Positions 54,730 to 62,817 of a stretch of 64,000 nt of DNA are shown here, one piece after another. The stretch's first letter is position 1, and every line of letters begins with the position of its first letter. Both the position numbers and the translations under genes were made by a program. The notes beneath the pieces were generated by a model. It had not been told where the DNA came from. It saw only the letters and a program-made list of their open reading frames with translations, and did no database searches. This DNA is from a bacterium (GTDB lineage: Bacteria > DRYD01), in contig JAUQQQ010000004.1 of assembly GCA_030549815.1 (NCBI GenBank), positions 20,038 to 84,037 on the forward strand. Direction: 5' to 3'.

Positions 54730-55925
54730 TAAAAATTCAGAAAGCTGATATAAAACATAAAAAATCTATAAAAAATCTATATCAAAAGGTTTATGGCAGT
54801 TTTTACTCTTTACCCGAAGTCCAAGACGATGAATTAATGGAAGAAATATTGAGTGGAGTATCAAAGCTAAGTAAGGAGAAAACCGATGATTTATGGGTAA
54901 TAGCAATTGATAATAAAGAAATTGTTGGATCATTAATATTTAGAGTAAATAAAGATATTTCATTATGTAAAGCCATGGGAGCAATAGTTTTGCCAGAATA
55001 CAGAGGTAAAGGGATTTTTAAAGAAATGTTTGAATATGGTTTAAATAATATAGATGTTGATATTATATATGCTCTTACTCGCACGATTTCCCCTGAACCA
55101 CAAAAACTTTTAATCAAATATGATTTCATTCCTTTAGGTGTTTTTCCAAATGTAAGAAGAGTATATGCTTATGAAAATCATGGACTGTATGCTTTAATAA
55201 AAGCAACCGCCTTCAACAAAAGGAAAAAAGTTGAAAAAATGCTACCTGAAATAAAAAATCTTTCTAACATCTTGAAAGACCTAATGATAAGAAAATTTCT
55301 TTTGGGAATTTTTAAACAAGAAAAAAAAGATTATTCCTATTTAGAATCATTCATATCCGAAAAATTAATTATAGTATATAGAGAAAAATTCAACATAAAA
55401 ATAAGGGAAGCAAAAAAAATAGATATAAAAGTCATAAACGTTGAAAAAGAATACATTAATAGTATTGATAACTTAAGATTTAAATTTTTTCCATTTCATA
55501 AACCTAATTTTAAAATAACAACAGAATTTGGAAGTGTTTTTTTACACCTTAACATGATAGACAAACACTGTGCAATAATGGGCATAGATTGCCCCAAAGA
55601 AGATGTTGAAAAACTTTATAATTTATTTTTCAATATTCCTTACATTGTTGACAAATTAGACGCTCGATATTTGGAGATAATTTCAATTGCTTTAAATCAC
55701 ACAAATCATTCTATATTACTTGACAATGGTTTTATTCCTGCAGCCTATTTTCCTTGCCTTATTCCTGAAAAAAACCAGAGAGCAGATGCTGTAGTATTTT
55801 TTTATCCATACAATTTGCCACATTTTAAAAACATGTTCGTACCAGATGATTTCAAACCGTACATAAAATATGTTTACTCTATGATAATTAGAAAAATAAA
55901 CGAAGAACTGGAGACAAACTTATAA
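54726..55925 (+). CDS. GNAT-family acetyltransferase with long C-terminal part
   Basis: The 399-residue protein has an N-terminal GNAT domain: residues 1-150 with [28 protein letters not shown] (the acetyl-CoA pyrophosphate loop) and a following Ser/Pro-rich strand. The C-terminal 200 residues repeat a similar alpha-beta pattern ([25 protein letters not shown]) and may be a second degenerate GNAT fold, as in tandem GNAT enzymes. The substrate is unknown. It is the last gene of the plus-strand operon and its stop overlaps the converging Nudix gene by six bases. Confidence 0.8.
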   Translation: MIKIQKADIKHKKSIKNLYQKVYGSFYSLPEVQDDELMEEILSGVSKLSKEKTDDLWVIAIDNKEIVGSLIFRVNKDISLCKAMGAIVLPEYRGKGIFKEMFEYGLNNIDVDIIYALTRTISPEPQKLLIKYDFIPLGVFPNVRRVYAYENHGLYALIKATAFNKRKKVEKMLPEIKNLSNILKDLMIRKFLLGIFKQEKKDYSYLESFISEKLIIVYREKFNIKIREAKKIDIKVINVEKEYINSIDNLRFKFFPFHKPNFKITTEFGSVFLHLNMIDKHCAIMGIDCPKEDVEKLYNLFFNIPYIVDKLDARYLEIISIALNHTNHSILLDNGFIPAAYFPCLIPEKNQRADAVVFFYPYNLPHFKNMFVPDDFKPYIKYVYSMIIRKINEELETNL

Positions 55926-56330
55926 CCATCTTTTCTCAATAATTTTAACCAATTTATTAGTGTATTTATTCATTTTGATCCTTCTAAAATCTTCTTTTTT
56001 AAGCCATACAAAATCCACTATTTCTTCGTTAAAAGATAAAAAATCTATATTATTAACTTTGACCAAATAGTTAAAAAGTATCATATGTATTGGTTTATAA
56101 AATTCTTCATCGAAAATTGCTTCAAAAAAAGTGATAAATTGGCAATTATTTTTTCGCACATCCAAATTAGTTTCTTCTTTTATTTCTCTAATAAGTGCTT
56201 GAATTAGAGTTTCTCCAGCATTTACTTTTCCTCCAGGAATACCCCATTTCCCTTTCCATTTTAAAGTTTTAACAAATAAGTATAAATCCTTATATTTTAT
56301 AAGTCCTCCAACAGTTGGTATTATATTCAT
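55920..56330 (-). CDS. Nudix hydrolase
   Basis: The 136-residue protein has a complete Nudix box, [21 protein letters not shown], in the pattern Gx5Ex7REUxEExGU (residues about 33-55). Nudix enzymes hydrolyse nucleoside diphosphates linked to another moiety; the substrate cannot be read. It starts inside the end of the pseudokinase gene (ATGA overlap), so the pair is translationally coupled. It converges with the GNAT gene. Confidence 0.92.
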   Translation of the reverse strand: MNIIPTVGGLIKYKDLYLFVKTLKWKGKWGIPGGKVNAGETLIQALIREIKEETNLDVRKNNCQFITFFEAIFDEEFYKPIHMILFNYLVKVNNIDFLSFNEEIVDFVWLKKEDFRRIKMNKYTNKLVKIIEKRWL

Positions 56331-57292
56331 AGCAGAAACAAGAAATAATAAATTAAGAGGATAACAAAAAATAACAATTGGATAAAGATGATGATAGCAA
56401 TAACAAAGAAAGCTTTATTCTTTAGGATATTTAAAAATAAGTTAGGCCTAATTGATTCTTCATATTCAGTTTCATACTTCAGTATCGATTGCAATTTTTT
56501 TTCAAATTCTTTAAAAGTTTTTATTCTATTATTTTGGTTGTACGACAAGCATTTTTCAAGTAATGAGCTTAATTGATTAGGTATTATGGGAGACAGTGAA
56601 GAAGGGGGTGGAAAAAAAAAAGGATCCTCCCGATAATAAGGACTTAATTTAGTAAAATACTCATAGACTATTGCCGAAATTATATAGATATAACTACTTT
56701 GGTTGATAGTATTTTTGTCATCATCAAGCATTTCCGGTGGTACATATCCAAAAGTTCCAATATACTTGTTTTCCTCAACTCCCTTCTCTGTAACTATTGC
56801 AGGTATTTTAGGGATAGAAAAACTAATTATTTTAACTACTCCTTGTTTATCAACGATGATGTTTTCAGGGTTAAGGTCAATGAAATTTATGATGTTTTTC
56901 TCATACAAAAACTTGACAATCTCTAACAACTGCAAAGCCAATTTTATACCTTTAATAACAGTTGGATTTGAAGAGTATATTATTTCACTTAGCAGCGTTC
57001 CATGTAATTCCTCACATACAACAATAAGATATCCTCTTTCCAAAAAATAATCAACAATTTTTCCAACTTTATCATATATAACTTTCGATAAGAAAGAAAA
57101 AACAGAAAATAAATTATTGATGTATGAATGAGAATTAAGATTTTCAGATATATCTATTTGATAGAGAAACCAAGTTGATCCAATAAATCTTATATCTTCT
57201 GCTCTATAAATAATACATCCACCCTCGATTTTGTAAGACGCTACTATTTTATACCTATTATTAAAAACTGTCCCAATAGGAAATTTTTCCAT
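56327..57292 (-). CDS. Membrane-anchored protein-kinase-like protein, predicted pseudokinase
   Basis: The fold is that of a bacterial Ser/Thr kinase ([54 protein letters not shown]) and a transmembrane helix closes the protein near residues 295-318. Key residues are missing: the beta-3 Lys aligns with Tyr in FLYQIDI, the catalytic-loop Lys is Asn (IDLNPEN), and the metal-binding DFG reads SFS. The catalytic-loop Asp may remain. It is therefore probably not an active kinase but a sensor or scaffold. It overlaps the Nudix gene by four bases. Confidence 0.85.
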   Translation of the reverse strand: MEKFPIGTVFNNRYKIVASYKIEGGCIIYRAEDIRFIGSTWFLYQIDISENLNSHSYINNLFSVFSFLSKVIYDKVGKIVDYFLERGYLIVVCEELHGTLLSEIIYSSNPTVIKGIKLALQLLEIVKFLYEKNIINFIDLNPENIIVDKQGVVKIISFSIPKIPAIVTEKGVEENKYIGTFGYVPPEMLDDDKNTINQSSYIYIISAIVYEYFTKLSPYYREDPFFFPPPSSLSPIIPNQLSSLLEKCLSYNQNNRIKTFKEFEKKLQSILKYETEYEESIRPNLFLNILKNKAFFVIAIIIFIQLLFFVILLIYYFLFLL

Positions 57293-57365
57293 TACTTCGT
57301 AAATAATTTTACTTACAAGAAAGAAAAATCCTCCTTATTTGGACTCAACTTTCAAATTTTCAAAA

Positions 57366-57393
57366 TTTTTACAAAAAATTTACTTTTTTTACA
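57366..57393 (+). promoter_or_regulatory. TTTACA repeats before the EF-hand protein gene
   Basis: The plus strand reads TTTACA (57368), TTTACT (57379) and TTTACA (57388), so the first two are 11 bases apart and the third is nine further on (20 from the first). The two TTTTTACAAAAAAT units are identical over 14 bases. They lie in the same orientation as the gene at 57466. The pattern is the least regular of the six in the window. Confidence 0.45.
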
Positions 57394-57465
57394 AAAAATA
57401 CCTTTTTTATTAAAGAATCTTTCTCAATAATTTAATTAGAAATTAAAAAAAAGGAGGGTGGTAAT

Positions 57466-58326
57466 ATGAACATAGGGTTAAATACAAGCTCATATTTATA
57501 CCACTATAATTCTTTATCAGTAGAACAAAAATCACAGGTTAATATGATAGCTTCTTCATTGGGAATTAGTATTGAAGAACTATCATTTTACTTTGGAATG
57601 ATTAGCTTCAATTTAGGCAACATTAGCTTTTTTGCTTTTGTTTTTTTAATTTACCAAAAGCCACAGATATTAAATAATCTAAGAATGATATATGCTAACA
57701 TGCAAGCACAAGCAAATTTCAATATAGGTTTTATTGGAGGATTCAATAATACTCCTCAACCTTATCCACTGCCGTCTAATCCAGAACTACCTACACCATT
57801 ACCATCAAATCCAGGGGAATCAAACTGTGTAAAATCGCAAATTGGGGACGCATTCCTAACAGCATTCTCTCCACAAGATTTAGCTAAATTGCAAAATGGA
57901 GAAAAAATAGATCTAAAAAATGGGATTATCTCAAGCATAAACAACCTTAAAGAATTTGATAAAAACAATGATGGAAAATTGACAGGCGATGAACTAAAAG
58001 ATCTTCAAGTTGCAGTAGATAAAAATAAAGACGGGCAAATAGAAAAAGGAGAATTAGCTAAAGCATTAGAAGCAGGAGTTAAAGAAATAGATATTAATAG
58101 TGGAAAGGTAACAACAAATGATGGAAAAGAATTTAACATAAACCAAGGAAACGTAAATGTAGGTAAAGATGGGAAAACAGATAATAAACCTGCAATAACC
58201 ATAGATACAGATAAAAATGCAGGACAATCAAAAGATGGAAATAATAGATTAGAACCAGCACCATCTCCACAGTTAGGAAACAGCCCAAATAGCACAAATA
58301 GTAGCAGTGGTAGCGGTGGTAAATAG
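57466..58326 (+). CDS. EF-hand protein with proline-rich linker
   Basis: The 286-residue protein has no Sec signal peptide. Its first 90 residues contain a hydrophobic stretch (ISFNLGNISFFAFVFLIY). A proline-rich linker with PLPSNP twice follows (about 105-123). Two perfect 12-residue EF-hand loops come next, DKNNDGKLTGDE and DKNKDGQIEKGE (residues about 165-196), then a Gly/Asn-rich part and a Ser/Pro/Gly tail. EF-hands bind calcium. It resembles no named family. AAAAGGAGGGTGG precedes the ATG and a phased TTTACA element lies upstream. It may be a calcium-binding surface or effector protein. Confidence 0.85.
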   Translation: MNIGLNTSSYLYHYNSLSVEQKSQVNMIASSLGISIEELSFYFGMISFNLGNISFFAFVFLIYQKPQILNNLRMIYANMQAQANFNIGFIGGFNNTPQPYPLPSNPELPTPLPSNPGESNCVKSQIGDAFLTAFSPQDLAKLQNGEKIDLKNGIISSINNLKEFDKNNDGKLTGDELKDLQVAVDKNKDGQIEKGELAKALEAGVKEIDINSGKVTTNDGKEFNINQGNVNVGKDGKTDNKPAITIDTDKNAGQSKDGNNRLEPAPSPQLGNSPNSTNSSSGSGGK

Positions 58327-58340
58327 CAACCTATCAGCAC

Positions 58341-59180
58341 TTACATTGTAAGAACCATTATTTTTTCAATATCACCGTTTATATCGTAGAGTAAATCGGA
58401 TATAAGTGATAAGTTTGATATATCCTCTTCCTTTAGTTTTTCCAATTTCTCTACTACCTTATGCAAAATTTCGATACCTCCCAATTTAGCCTTGAAATAT
58501 AAAGGTATATTTTGATCAAATTTTATATTATCCAAAATAGAATAAAATCTATTATCTTCTTTTAAAGAAACTTTTGTTAAACCAACTATGGATAAGTCAA
58601 TTAGTTGTACAAATAAATCAGAATTTTTTAAAAGCGCAGCCTGGAATAAATTCCTTATAAAAGGTACTTTAGTTTCCAAATCGACAAAAACTATATTACA
58701 ATTCTGGCATACATTATTATTTAACTCTAATCCACAGCATGGACAAAATAATGTAAAATTCATTTTTAATGTCAGAATATAATCATAAACATATCTTACA
58801 TCTACATATAAATCATGTATTTTTTCAAAGTTTTCTAAATTGATAATTATTTGAGAAATAATTTCTGAAGTAGTTTCTCTTAGATAAAATAATTCCTCTT
58901 TTTGTAGATATTCAACAGATGACAATATTTCTAATTCCAAATCCAAAAATAACCATTCAATAAACTCTTTGTCTACCATTTTAAAATTCAAATAATCTGA
59001 TAAAAAGTAATCTATAAAAATAGGCTGCTTAATCCTTCTTAAAAAATCAATTTTATTTTCTAAGAAATATGGTTTAACATCAAGTTTTAGAGAGTTATAT
59101 ATATTCCAAGCTGCTAATTTAAGCTGATTAAAAGAGGAAGAGATAAGATTCCATAATTCATTATTCTCGATTAAATTCAA
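58341..59180 (-). CDS. Zinc-ribbon protein of a family unknown to me
   Basis: The frame from a TTG at 59180 (AAAGGGG nine bases ahead) encodes 279 residues. The middle has a zinc ribbon, CPCCGLELNNNVCQNC (about residues 150-165), followed by a helical domain with VPFIRNLFQAALLKNSDL. The same order, ribbon then PF-containing helical domain, occurs in the protein at 60796-61281, so the two look like paralogues. The reading frame stays open upstream of 59180 as far as an in-frame TAA at 59375, so the gene may be longer or broken. Its function is unknown. Confidence 0.65.
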   Translation of the reverse strand: MNLIENNELWNLISSSFNQLKLAAWNIYNSLKLDVKPYFLENKIDFLRRIKQPIFIDYFLSDYLNFKMVDKEFIEWLFLDLELEILSSVEYLQKEELFYLRETTSEIISQIIINLENFEKIHDLYVDVRYVYDYILTLKMNFTLFCPCCGLELNNNVCQNCNIVFVDLETKVPFIRNLFQAALLKNSDLFVQLIDLSIVGLTKVSLKEDNRFYSILDNIKFDQNIPLYFKAKLGGIEILHKVVEKLEKLKEEDISNLSLISDLLYDINGDIEKIMVLTM

Positions 59181-59606
59181 TTTTTCTTCCCCTTTATAGA
59201 TATAAATTTGATCCGATTCAAAAGATATTCTATTGATTACAGAAGATAAAGTATCTGCTAAGATATTAGTTTGGTTTATTTCTTCACAAACTTGTTCCTC
59301 TTCTAAAACTTTATCTTCTAAAGAACTTATATAAGAAAGGAAATTATTTATAAGTTGAATCTTTGAGTTAATTTAATTCAGTAAAATTTGTATCTTTTGT
59401 ATAGATTGTTCTCCTTGATTTTTTATTAAATCTTCAATTACATCAACTTCATTAGCCCATAAACTTTTTTTTATTACTTGTTGATAATACAAAGATATAG
59501 CTGTGGGAGAATCTGCATCTAAGTTGTATAATTCATTAATTATTTTAACAGTTGGCAAGGAAAAAAGGTCTATGAATAGGAAGCTACTTACATTTGGTTC
59601 GTACAT
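59181..59606 (-). pseudogene. In-frame upstream extension of the zinc-ribbon gene, broken by one TAA
   Basis: A frame from an ATG at 59606 runs 77 codons to a TAA at 59375-59373, and then the same frame continues for 64 codons with no other stop into the zinc-ribbon gene at 59180. All of it looks like protein (helical, acidic: EEEQVCEEINQ). Long open frames are rare by chance in DNA this AT-rich. Either one gene has a nonsense mutation or sequencing error, or two separate genes happen to be in phase. The ATG begins 23 bases after tRNA-Gln and has no ribosome site. Confidence 0.55.
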
Positions 59607-59629
59607 TAATAATTGGTTATTTTTAGGAG

Positions 59630-59700
59630 CTGGCGGGGAAGGATTCGAACCCTCGCCACGGGATCCAAAGTCCCATGTCCTACCACTAGACGACCCGCCA
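59630..59700 (-). tRNA. tRNA-Gln (anticodon TTG)
   Basis: The minus strand forms a complete cloverleaf: acceptor TGGCGGG with CCCGCCA, including the weak U1:A72 pair typical of glutamine, D arm with GTC/GAC, anticodon arm TGGGA-CTTTGGA-TCCCG (anticodon TTG), T arm GAGGG-TTCGAAT-CCTTC, discriminator G. CCA is not encoded. Confidence 0.97.
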
Positions 59701-59806
59701 ATACCCTACACTATAATATTACTACCTTCAAATCATTATTCCTTTCTGAAGGATAAAAATAAAAAAATAGAGAAAAATATAACTAATCAACAAAGATTTT
59801 GGAAAA

Positions 59807-60721
59807 ATGAGAAAGGGAATAGTTATATTTGCAGATGCGGATGACGAAAATGCACAGTTTCTCTTTAATCAAGCTAAATCTTTATCCGCAAATCCAATAT
59901 TTATCGATACAAAAAAATTAGCACTCTCTTACGATCTATACATAGATCTGGAAAATCAAGATATAAAGTTTTTACACACAAATGCTAAAAAATTCAATTT
60001 CTTCGTCAGAGCAGTGAATCTAATCCCATTAAATCCTTTTTCCTTTTCATCCTCCCAGAAATATAACGAATACAGAAACTACTATTCTCTTATGTTTTCT
60101 TTTCTTGAAACTTTAAAATCCGAAGGTCTAAAAGTAGTCAATCCTCCCTCCACCTTCTGGTGCCATTACTTTAAACCCTATACATATTACTTAGCACAAA
60201 AAGTAGGACTAAAAATACCTACAACAATAATAACACCGTCATTTAGACAAATTTACAAAACATATAAAAAATTTCAAAACCAAAAACTAATAATTAAACC
60301 AATAGCAGGAGGAGAAACAGTTAAAGAACTTAATGAAGAAATACTTGAAAAAATTAAACTATCAACAACTGTCTATATATTACAAGAAAAAATCCAAGGA
60401 ACAAATATAAGAATTTTCACCTTAGGCAATAAATTCCTGTGTGCATTTAGTATCGAATATGATACAAATAAATCCATAGATTACAGAGATTTAAATCCTA
60501 AAGAATTAAAAATAAAAACGACTAAAGTTAGCAATGAAATAAAAAAACTTTCTTTAAAATTAGCAAAAGAGATAGGATTACTCTTTTCAGGGATTGATTT
60601 TATAGTAAAAAATAATGATTACTATTTTCTTGACATAAATCCTGCACCTATGTTTGAAGGCTTTGAATTTTACTCATCTTTTCCTATTTCCAAGCAAATA
60701 ATAAAATATCTTTCCGATTAA
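59807..60721 (+). CDS. ATP-grasp ligase, RimK-like
   Basis: The 304-residue protein has an ATP-grasp core: KLIIKPIAGGETVKEL (ATP-binding Lys and Gly loop, about residues 163-178), a VYILQEKIQG strand, a GTNIRIFTLG segment, and GIDFIVKNNDYYFLDINPAPMFEG with the metal-binding Glu/Asn residues near 265-285. Such ligases join a carboxylate to an amine or hydroxyl, for example in peptide tailing or peptide-maturation systems. The substrate is unknown. It is a lone plus-strand gene. The acidic, repetitive protein at 61311 is 590 bases downstream on the other strand. Confidence 0.82.
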   Translation: MRKGIVIFADADDENAQFLFNQAKSLSANPIFIDTKKLALSYDLYIDLENQDIKFLHTNAKKFNFFVRAVNLIPLNPFSFSSSQKYNEYRNYYSLMFSFLETLKSEGLKVVNPPSTFWCHYFKPYTYYLAQKVGLKIPTTIITPSFRQIYKTYKKFQNQKLIIKPIAGGETVKELNEEILEKIKLSTTVYILQEKIQGTNIRIFTLGNKFLCAFSIEYDTNKSIDYRDLNPKELKIKTTKVSNEIKKLSLKLAKEIGLLFSGIDFIVKNNDYYFLDINPAPMFEGFEFYSSFPISKQIIKYLSD

Positions 60722-60795
60722 TACCTACAAACTTACAAATAGGATTTACTAAAGCCTTCCTTCAACAAAAGGAATGCTTCAGTCATCAATTTTTC

Positions 60796-61281
60796 TTAAA
60801 AACCTTGCTTATACTTTTCAACTATATATTCTAATTCTATTCCTTTTGTTTTCAGGTCATTTCGTACAAATTCTTCATCCTGAACCTTAATTTTTATATC
60901 ATCCAATAACTTTTTCACTTCTTTAAATTCTATGTCCTTTATTTTTAATTTTTCAAGAAGATCACTATAAGGTTGATTTTCTTCGACACGTTGTGCAATA
61001 TTGATTAGTAAATCCTTTATTTCTTTCATTTTTTCATCAATAATCATAAAGGTATCGTCAACAAAAGGTACATGCAGATTAGGAGTAGATGAGATCGAGA
61101 TATCTATTTCATCTATAAAATTATTAAGAGCAGTAAGGAGTAGATGTTCTCCATTCTCTGCCAAGAATAAAATTTCATTAACGAAAGGTGAGTTCTCCGG
61201 AAAATCAAATCTATATTCTATTCTACAATCATTACAAGCATCCCCTTCCATTACTTGACCACATAGTATGCATCTATACAT
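60796..61281 (-). CDS. Zinc-ribbon helical protein, paralogue of the 58341 gene product
   Basis: The 161-residue protein has an N-terminal zinc ribbon (CILCGQVMEGDACNDC, residues 4-19) then SPFVNEILFLAENGEHLL and a helical part with PFVDDTFMIIDEKMKEIKDLL, and a charged coiled-coil end. The ribbon-then-PF-helix order parallels the 58341-59180 protein, where CCGLELNNNVCQNC precedes VPFIRNLF. No function is known. It begins 29 bases after the acidic repeat protein gene and is likely cotranscribed. Confidence 0.7.
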   Translation of the reverse strand: MYRCILCGQVMEGDACNDCRIEYRFDFPENSPFVNEILFLAENGEHLLLTALNNFIDEIDISISSTPNLHVPFVDDTFMIIDEKMKEIKDLLINIAQRVEENQPYSDLLEKLKIKDIEFKEVKKLLDDIKIKVQDEEFVRNDLKTKGIELEYIVEKYKQGF

Positions 61282-61310
61282 TCTATTCCTCCAGATTAAA
61301 GATTATTCTT

Positions 61311-61709
61311 TTATTCTTCAATTTTACCTTCCTGAGTATTTTCTATCTTACTTTCCTCAGTTTTAGGATTTTCTATTTTACCTTCCTCAACTTTGCCAAA
61401 AGCAACGTCTGTATCAGTCTTTTTATTTACAATCTCTTCCAAGATTTTCTTAATAATTTCTTTAAGGTCAAGAATTTTTGGATTTTCTGTTTGTATAACA
61501 GAACCATCTTCTCCTACAGCATGAGTAAAAGCCTTTGGTACTTCCTTATTTACATCAGTAGTCCTATCAGCTTCCCCTACAGAAAGAGTTATAATTTTTG
61601 GCCTTTCTTCAATAACATTATCAGGAAGTTTTATCTGCGAAGGTCCATCAACAGATTCCATAAATTGATTAGTAATTATCTTGGTATCACCTCTTATTCC
61701 TTCTGTCAT
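61311..61709 (-). CDS. Small acidic protein with internal repeats
   Basis: The 132-residue protein has no signal peptide and no known domain. It carries two copies of a short motif (ITLSVGEAD and THAVGEDG) and a C-terminal run of GKIE/KIEN units (EEGKIENPK, ESKIENTQ, EGKIEE), all rich in Glu, Lys and Thr. Good ribosome site AAAGGAGGTGA. An 11-bp phased TTTACA pair lies upstream at 61780-61796. It may be a small surface or peptide-precursor-like protein; no function can be assigned. Confidence 0.72.
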   Translation of the reverse strand: MTEGIRGDTKIITNQFMESVDGPSQIKLPDNVIEERPKIITLSVGEADRTTDVNKEVPKAFTHAVGEDGSVIQTENPKILDLKEIIKKILEEIVNKKTDTDVAFGKVEEGKIENPKTEESKIENTQEGKIEE

Positions 61710-61779
61710 TTTTAATCACCTCCTTTACTTTAAGTAATATAGTTTAGAAATAAAAAAGTTAAAATAAAAATCAATTTTT

Positions 61780-61796
61780 TTTACATTTTTTTTACA
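61780..61796 (+). promoter_or_regulatory. TTTACA direct repeat, 11-bp spacing, before the acidic repeat protein
   Basis: On the plus strand TTTACA occurs at 61780-61785 and at 61791-61796, exactly 11 bases apart, joined by a T-run. The gene it precedes is on the minus strand, starting at 61709, so the repeat is in reverse orientation (TGTAAA twice on the sense strand). The upstream gene (holA) ends at 61819, so no other start is near. Confidence 0.5.
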
Positions 61797-61818
61797 AAAA
61801 AAATATTGTCTGCATGAT

Positions 61819-62817
61819 TCAGCTCACAAGCCCTTCTATTTCCTTAATATAAGTGCTAAATCCACTTTTTATTCTTATTTCCCATTCTAAGAAAGATGAA
61901 AGTAAATGAGAAATAGAAAAATCTTTGTGTTTTATCAAATAATCCAAATTCTTTACAAATCTCATCAACATCATAACCCTATAACTATTCATCTTTAAGT
62001 TATTTGCGATAACTTGCACCTTATCTCCAAATTTACAATACTGATCATAAATCTTTATCAATGCCACTATTTGAGAAAAAATTAATCCCCATAATTCATC
62101 AATTTTATCATCTAATTCCATCATCTCTAAATATCTTAAAATCAATTCTCTATTCCTATTAACTCTCTTTATATCTTCAAAATCATTGGTTTCTTTTCTC
62201 AGCAATAATTCAAGAAAAAGGTTAGCTACTACAAATTGATTAATTTCCTTATATATTGAAACAAAATATTCAATCATCCCTTCATCAATATTTTCCCATT
62301 CTACAGCCCCATTCTCTACTTGATCAAAAAATATTTCATCCAATACCTTCTCCGCAGTAATTAAATTATTTCCAACTTTTTTTACTACTAATTCTATCAC
62401 TTTTTCTACCGTTTCATTCTTCTCTATTCCATACTTTGATAAAAAAGCATCCACAAAATCTTTCAATCTTTCTTTTTTAATAGGCGCCTTTGATAAATCA
62501 ATAATTTCAAAATTATCCTTAAAAAATTGCTTTAAAGATTCATCTTTTATTTGGTTAATACCGTTTAACATGTTAATAATCAAGAGGCTATTTCCTGCTC
62601 TCTTCAAAAACATTAAGATTTTCTTAGAATTATTCTTTTCTAATAACTCATCAAAATTATAAAGTAAAAAAAGAACATTTTTCGAAAACAAATTTTGTTG
62701 AGTAACAATTTCCTCTATTTCTTCTATTTTATATTCTGCACAATTTATTTTCTTTACCTTTGCCCCTTTTGGTAAATCAGAACTATCAAATACCCCATTT
62801 ATATACAATTTCTTCAT
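61819..62817 (-). CDS. holA: DNA polymerase III delta subunit-like (HolA)
   Basis: HolA opens the sliding clamp during loading. The 332-residue protein has the delta-subunit layout: a RecA-like N-terminal part with NVLFLLYNFDELLEKNNSKKI and a mixed alpha/beta core, then an all-helical C-terminal domain with LFLELLLRKETND and LIFSQIVALIKIYDQYCKFGDKVQVIANNLKMNSYRV, which resembles the ALxxQ/RxLlxl pattern of bacterial delta. P-loop residues are absent, as expected for delta. It overlaps the next gene start by four bases. Confidence 0.72.
   Translation of the reverse strand: MKKLYINGVFDSSDLPKGAKVKKINCAEYKIEEIEEIVTQQNLFSKNVLFLLYNFDELLEKNNSKKILMFLKRAGNSLLIINMLNGINQIKDESLKQFFKDNFEIIDLSKAPIKKERLKDFVDAFLSKYGIEKNETVEKVIELVVKKVGNNLITAEKVLDEIFFDQVENGAVEWENIDEGMIEYFVSIYKEINQFVVANLFLELLLRKETNDFEDIKRVNRNRELILRYLEMMELDDKIDELWGLIFSQIVALIKIYDQYCKFGDKVQVIANNLKMNSYRVMMLMRFVKNLDYLIKHKDFSISHLLSSFLEWEIRIKSGFSTYIKEIEGLVS

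Noticed and set aside
59373..59375. TAA recoded as an amino acid in this genome
   Set aside because: Many genes here end in TAA as expected, so a general recoding is excluded. A local event is more likely.
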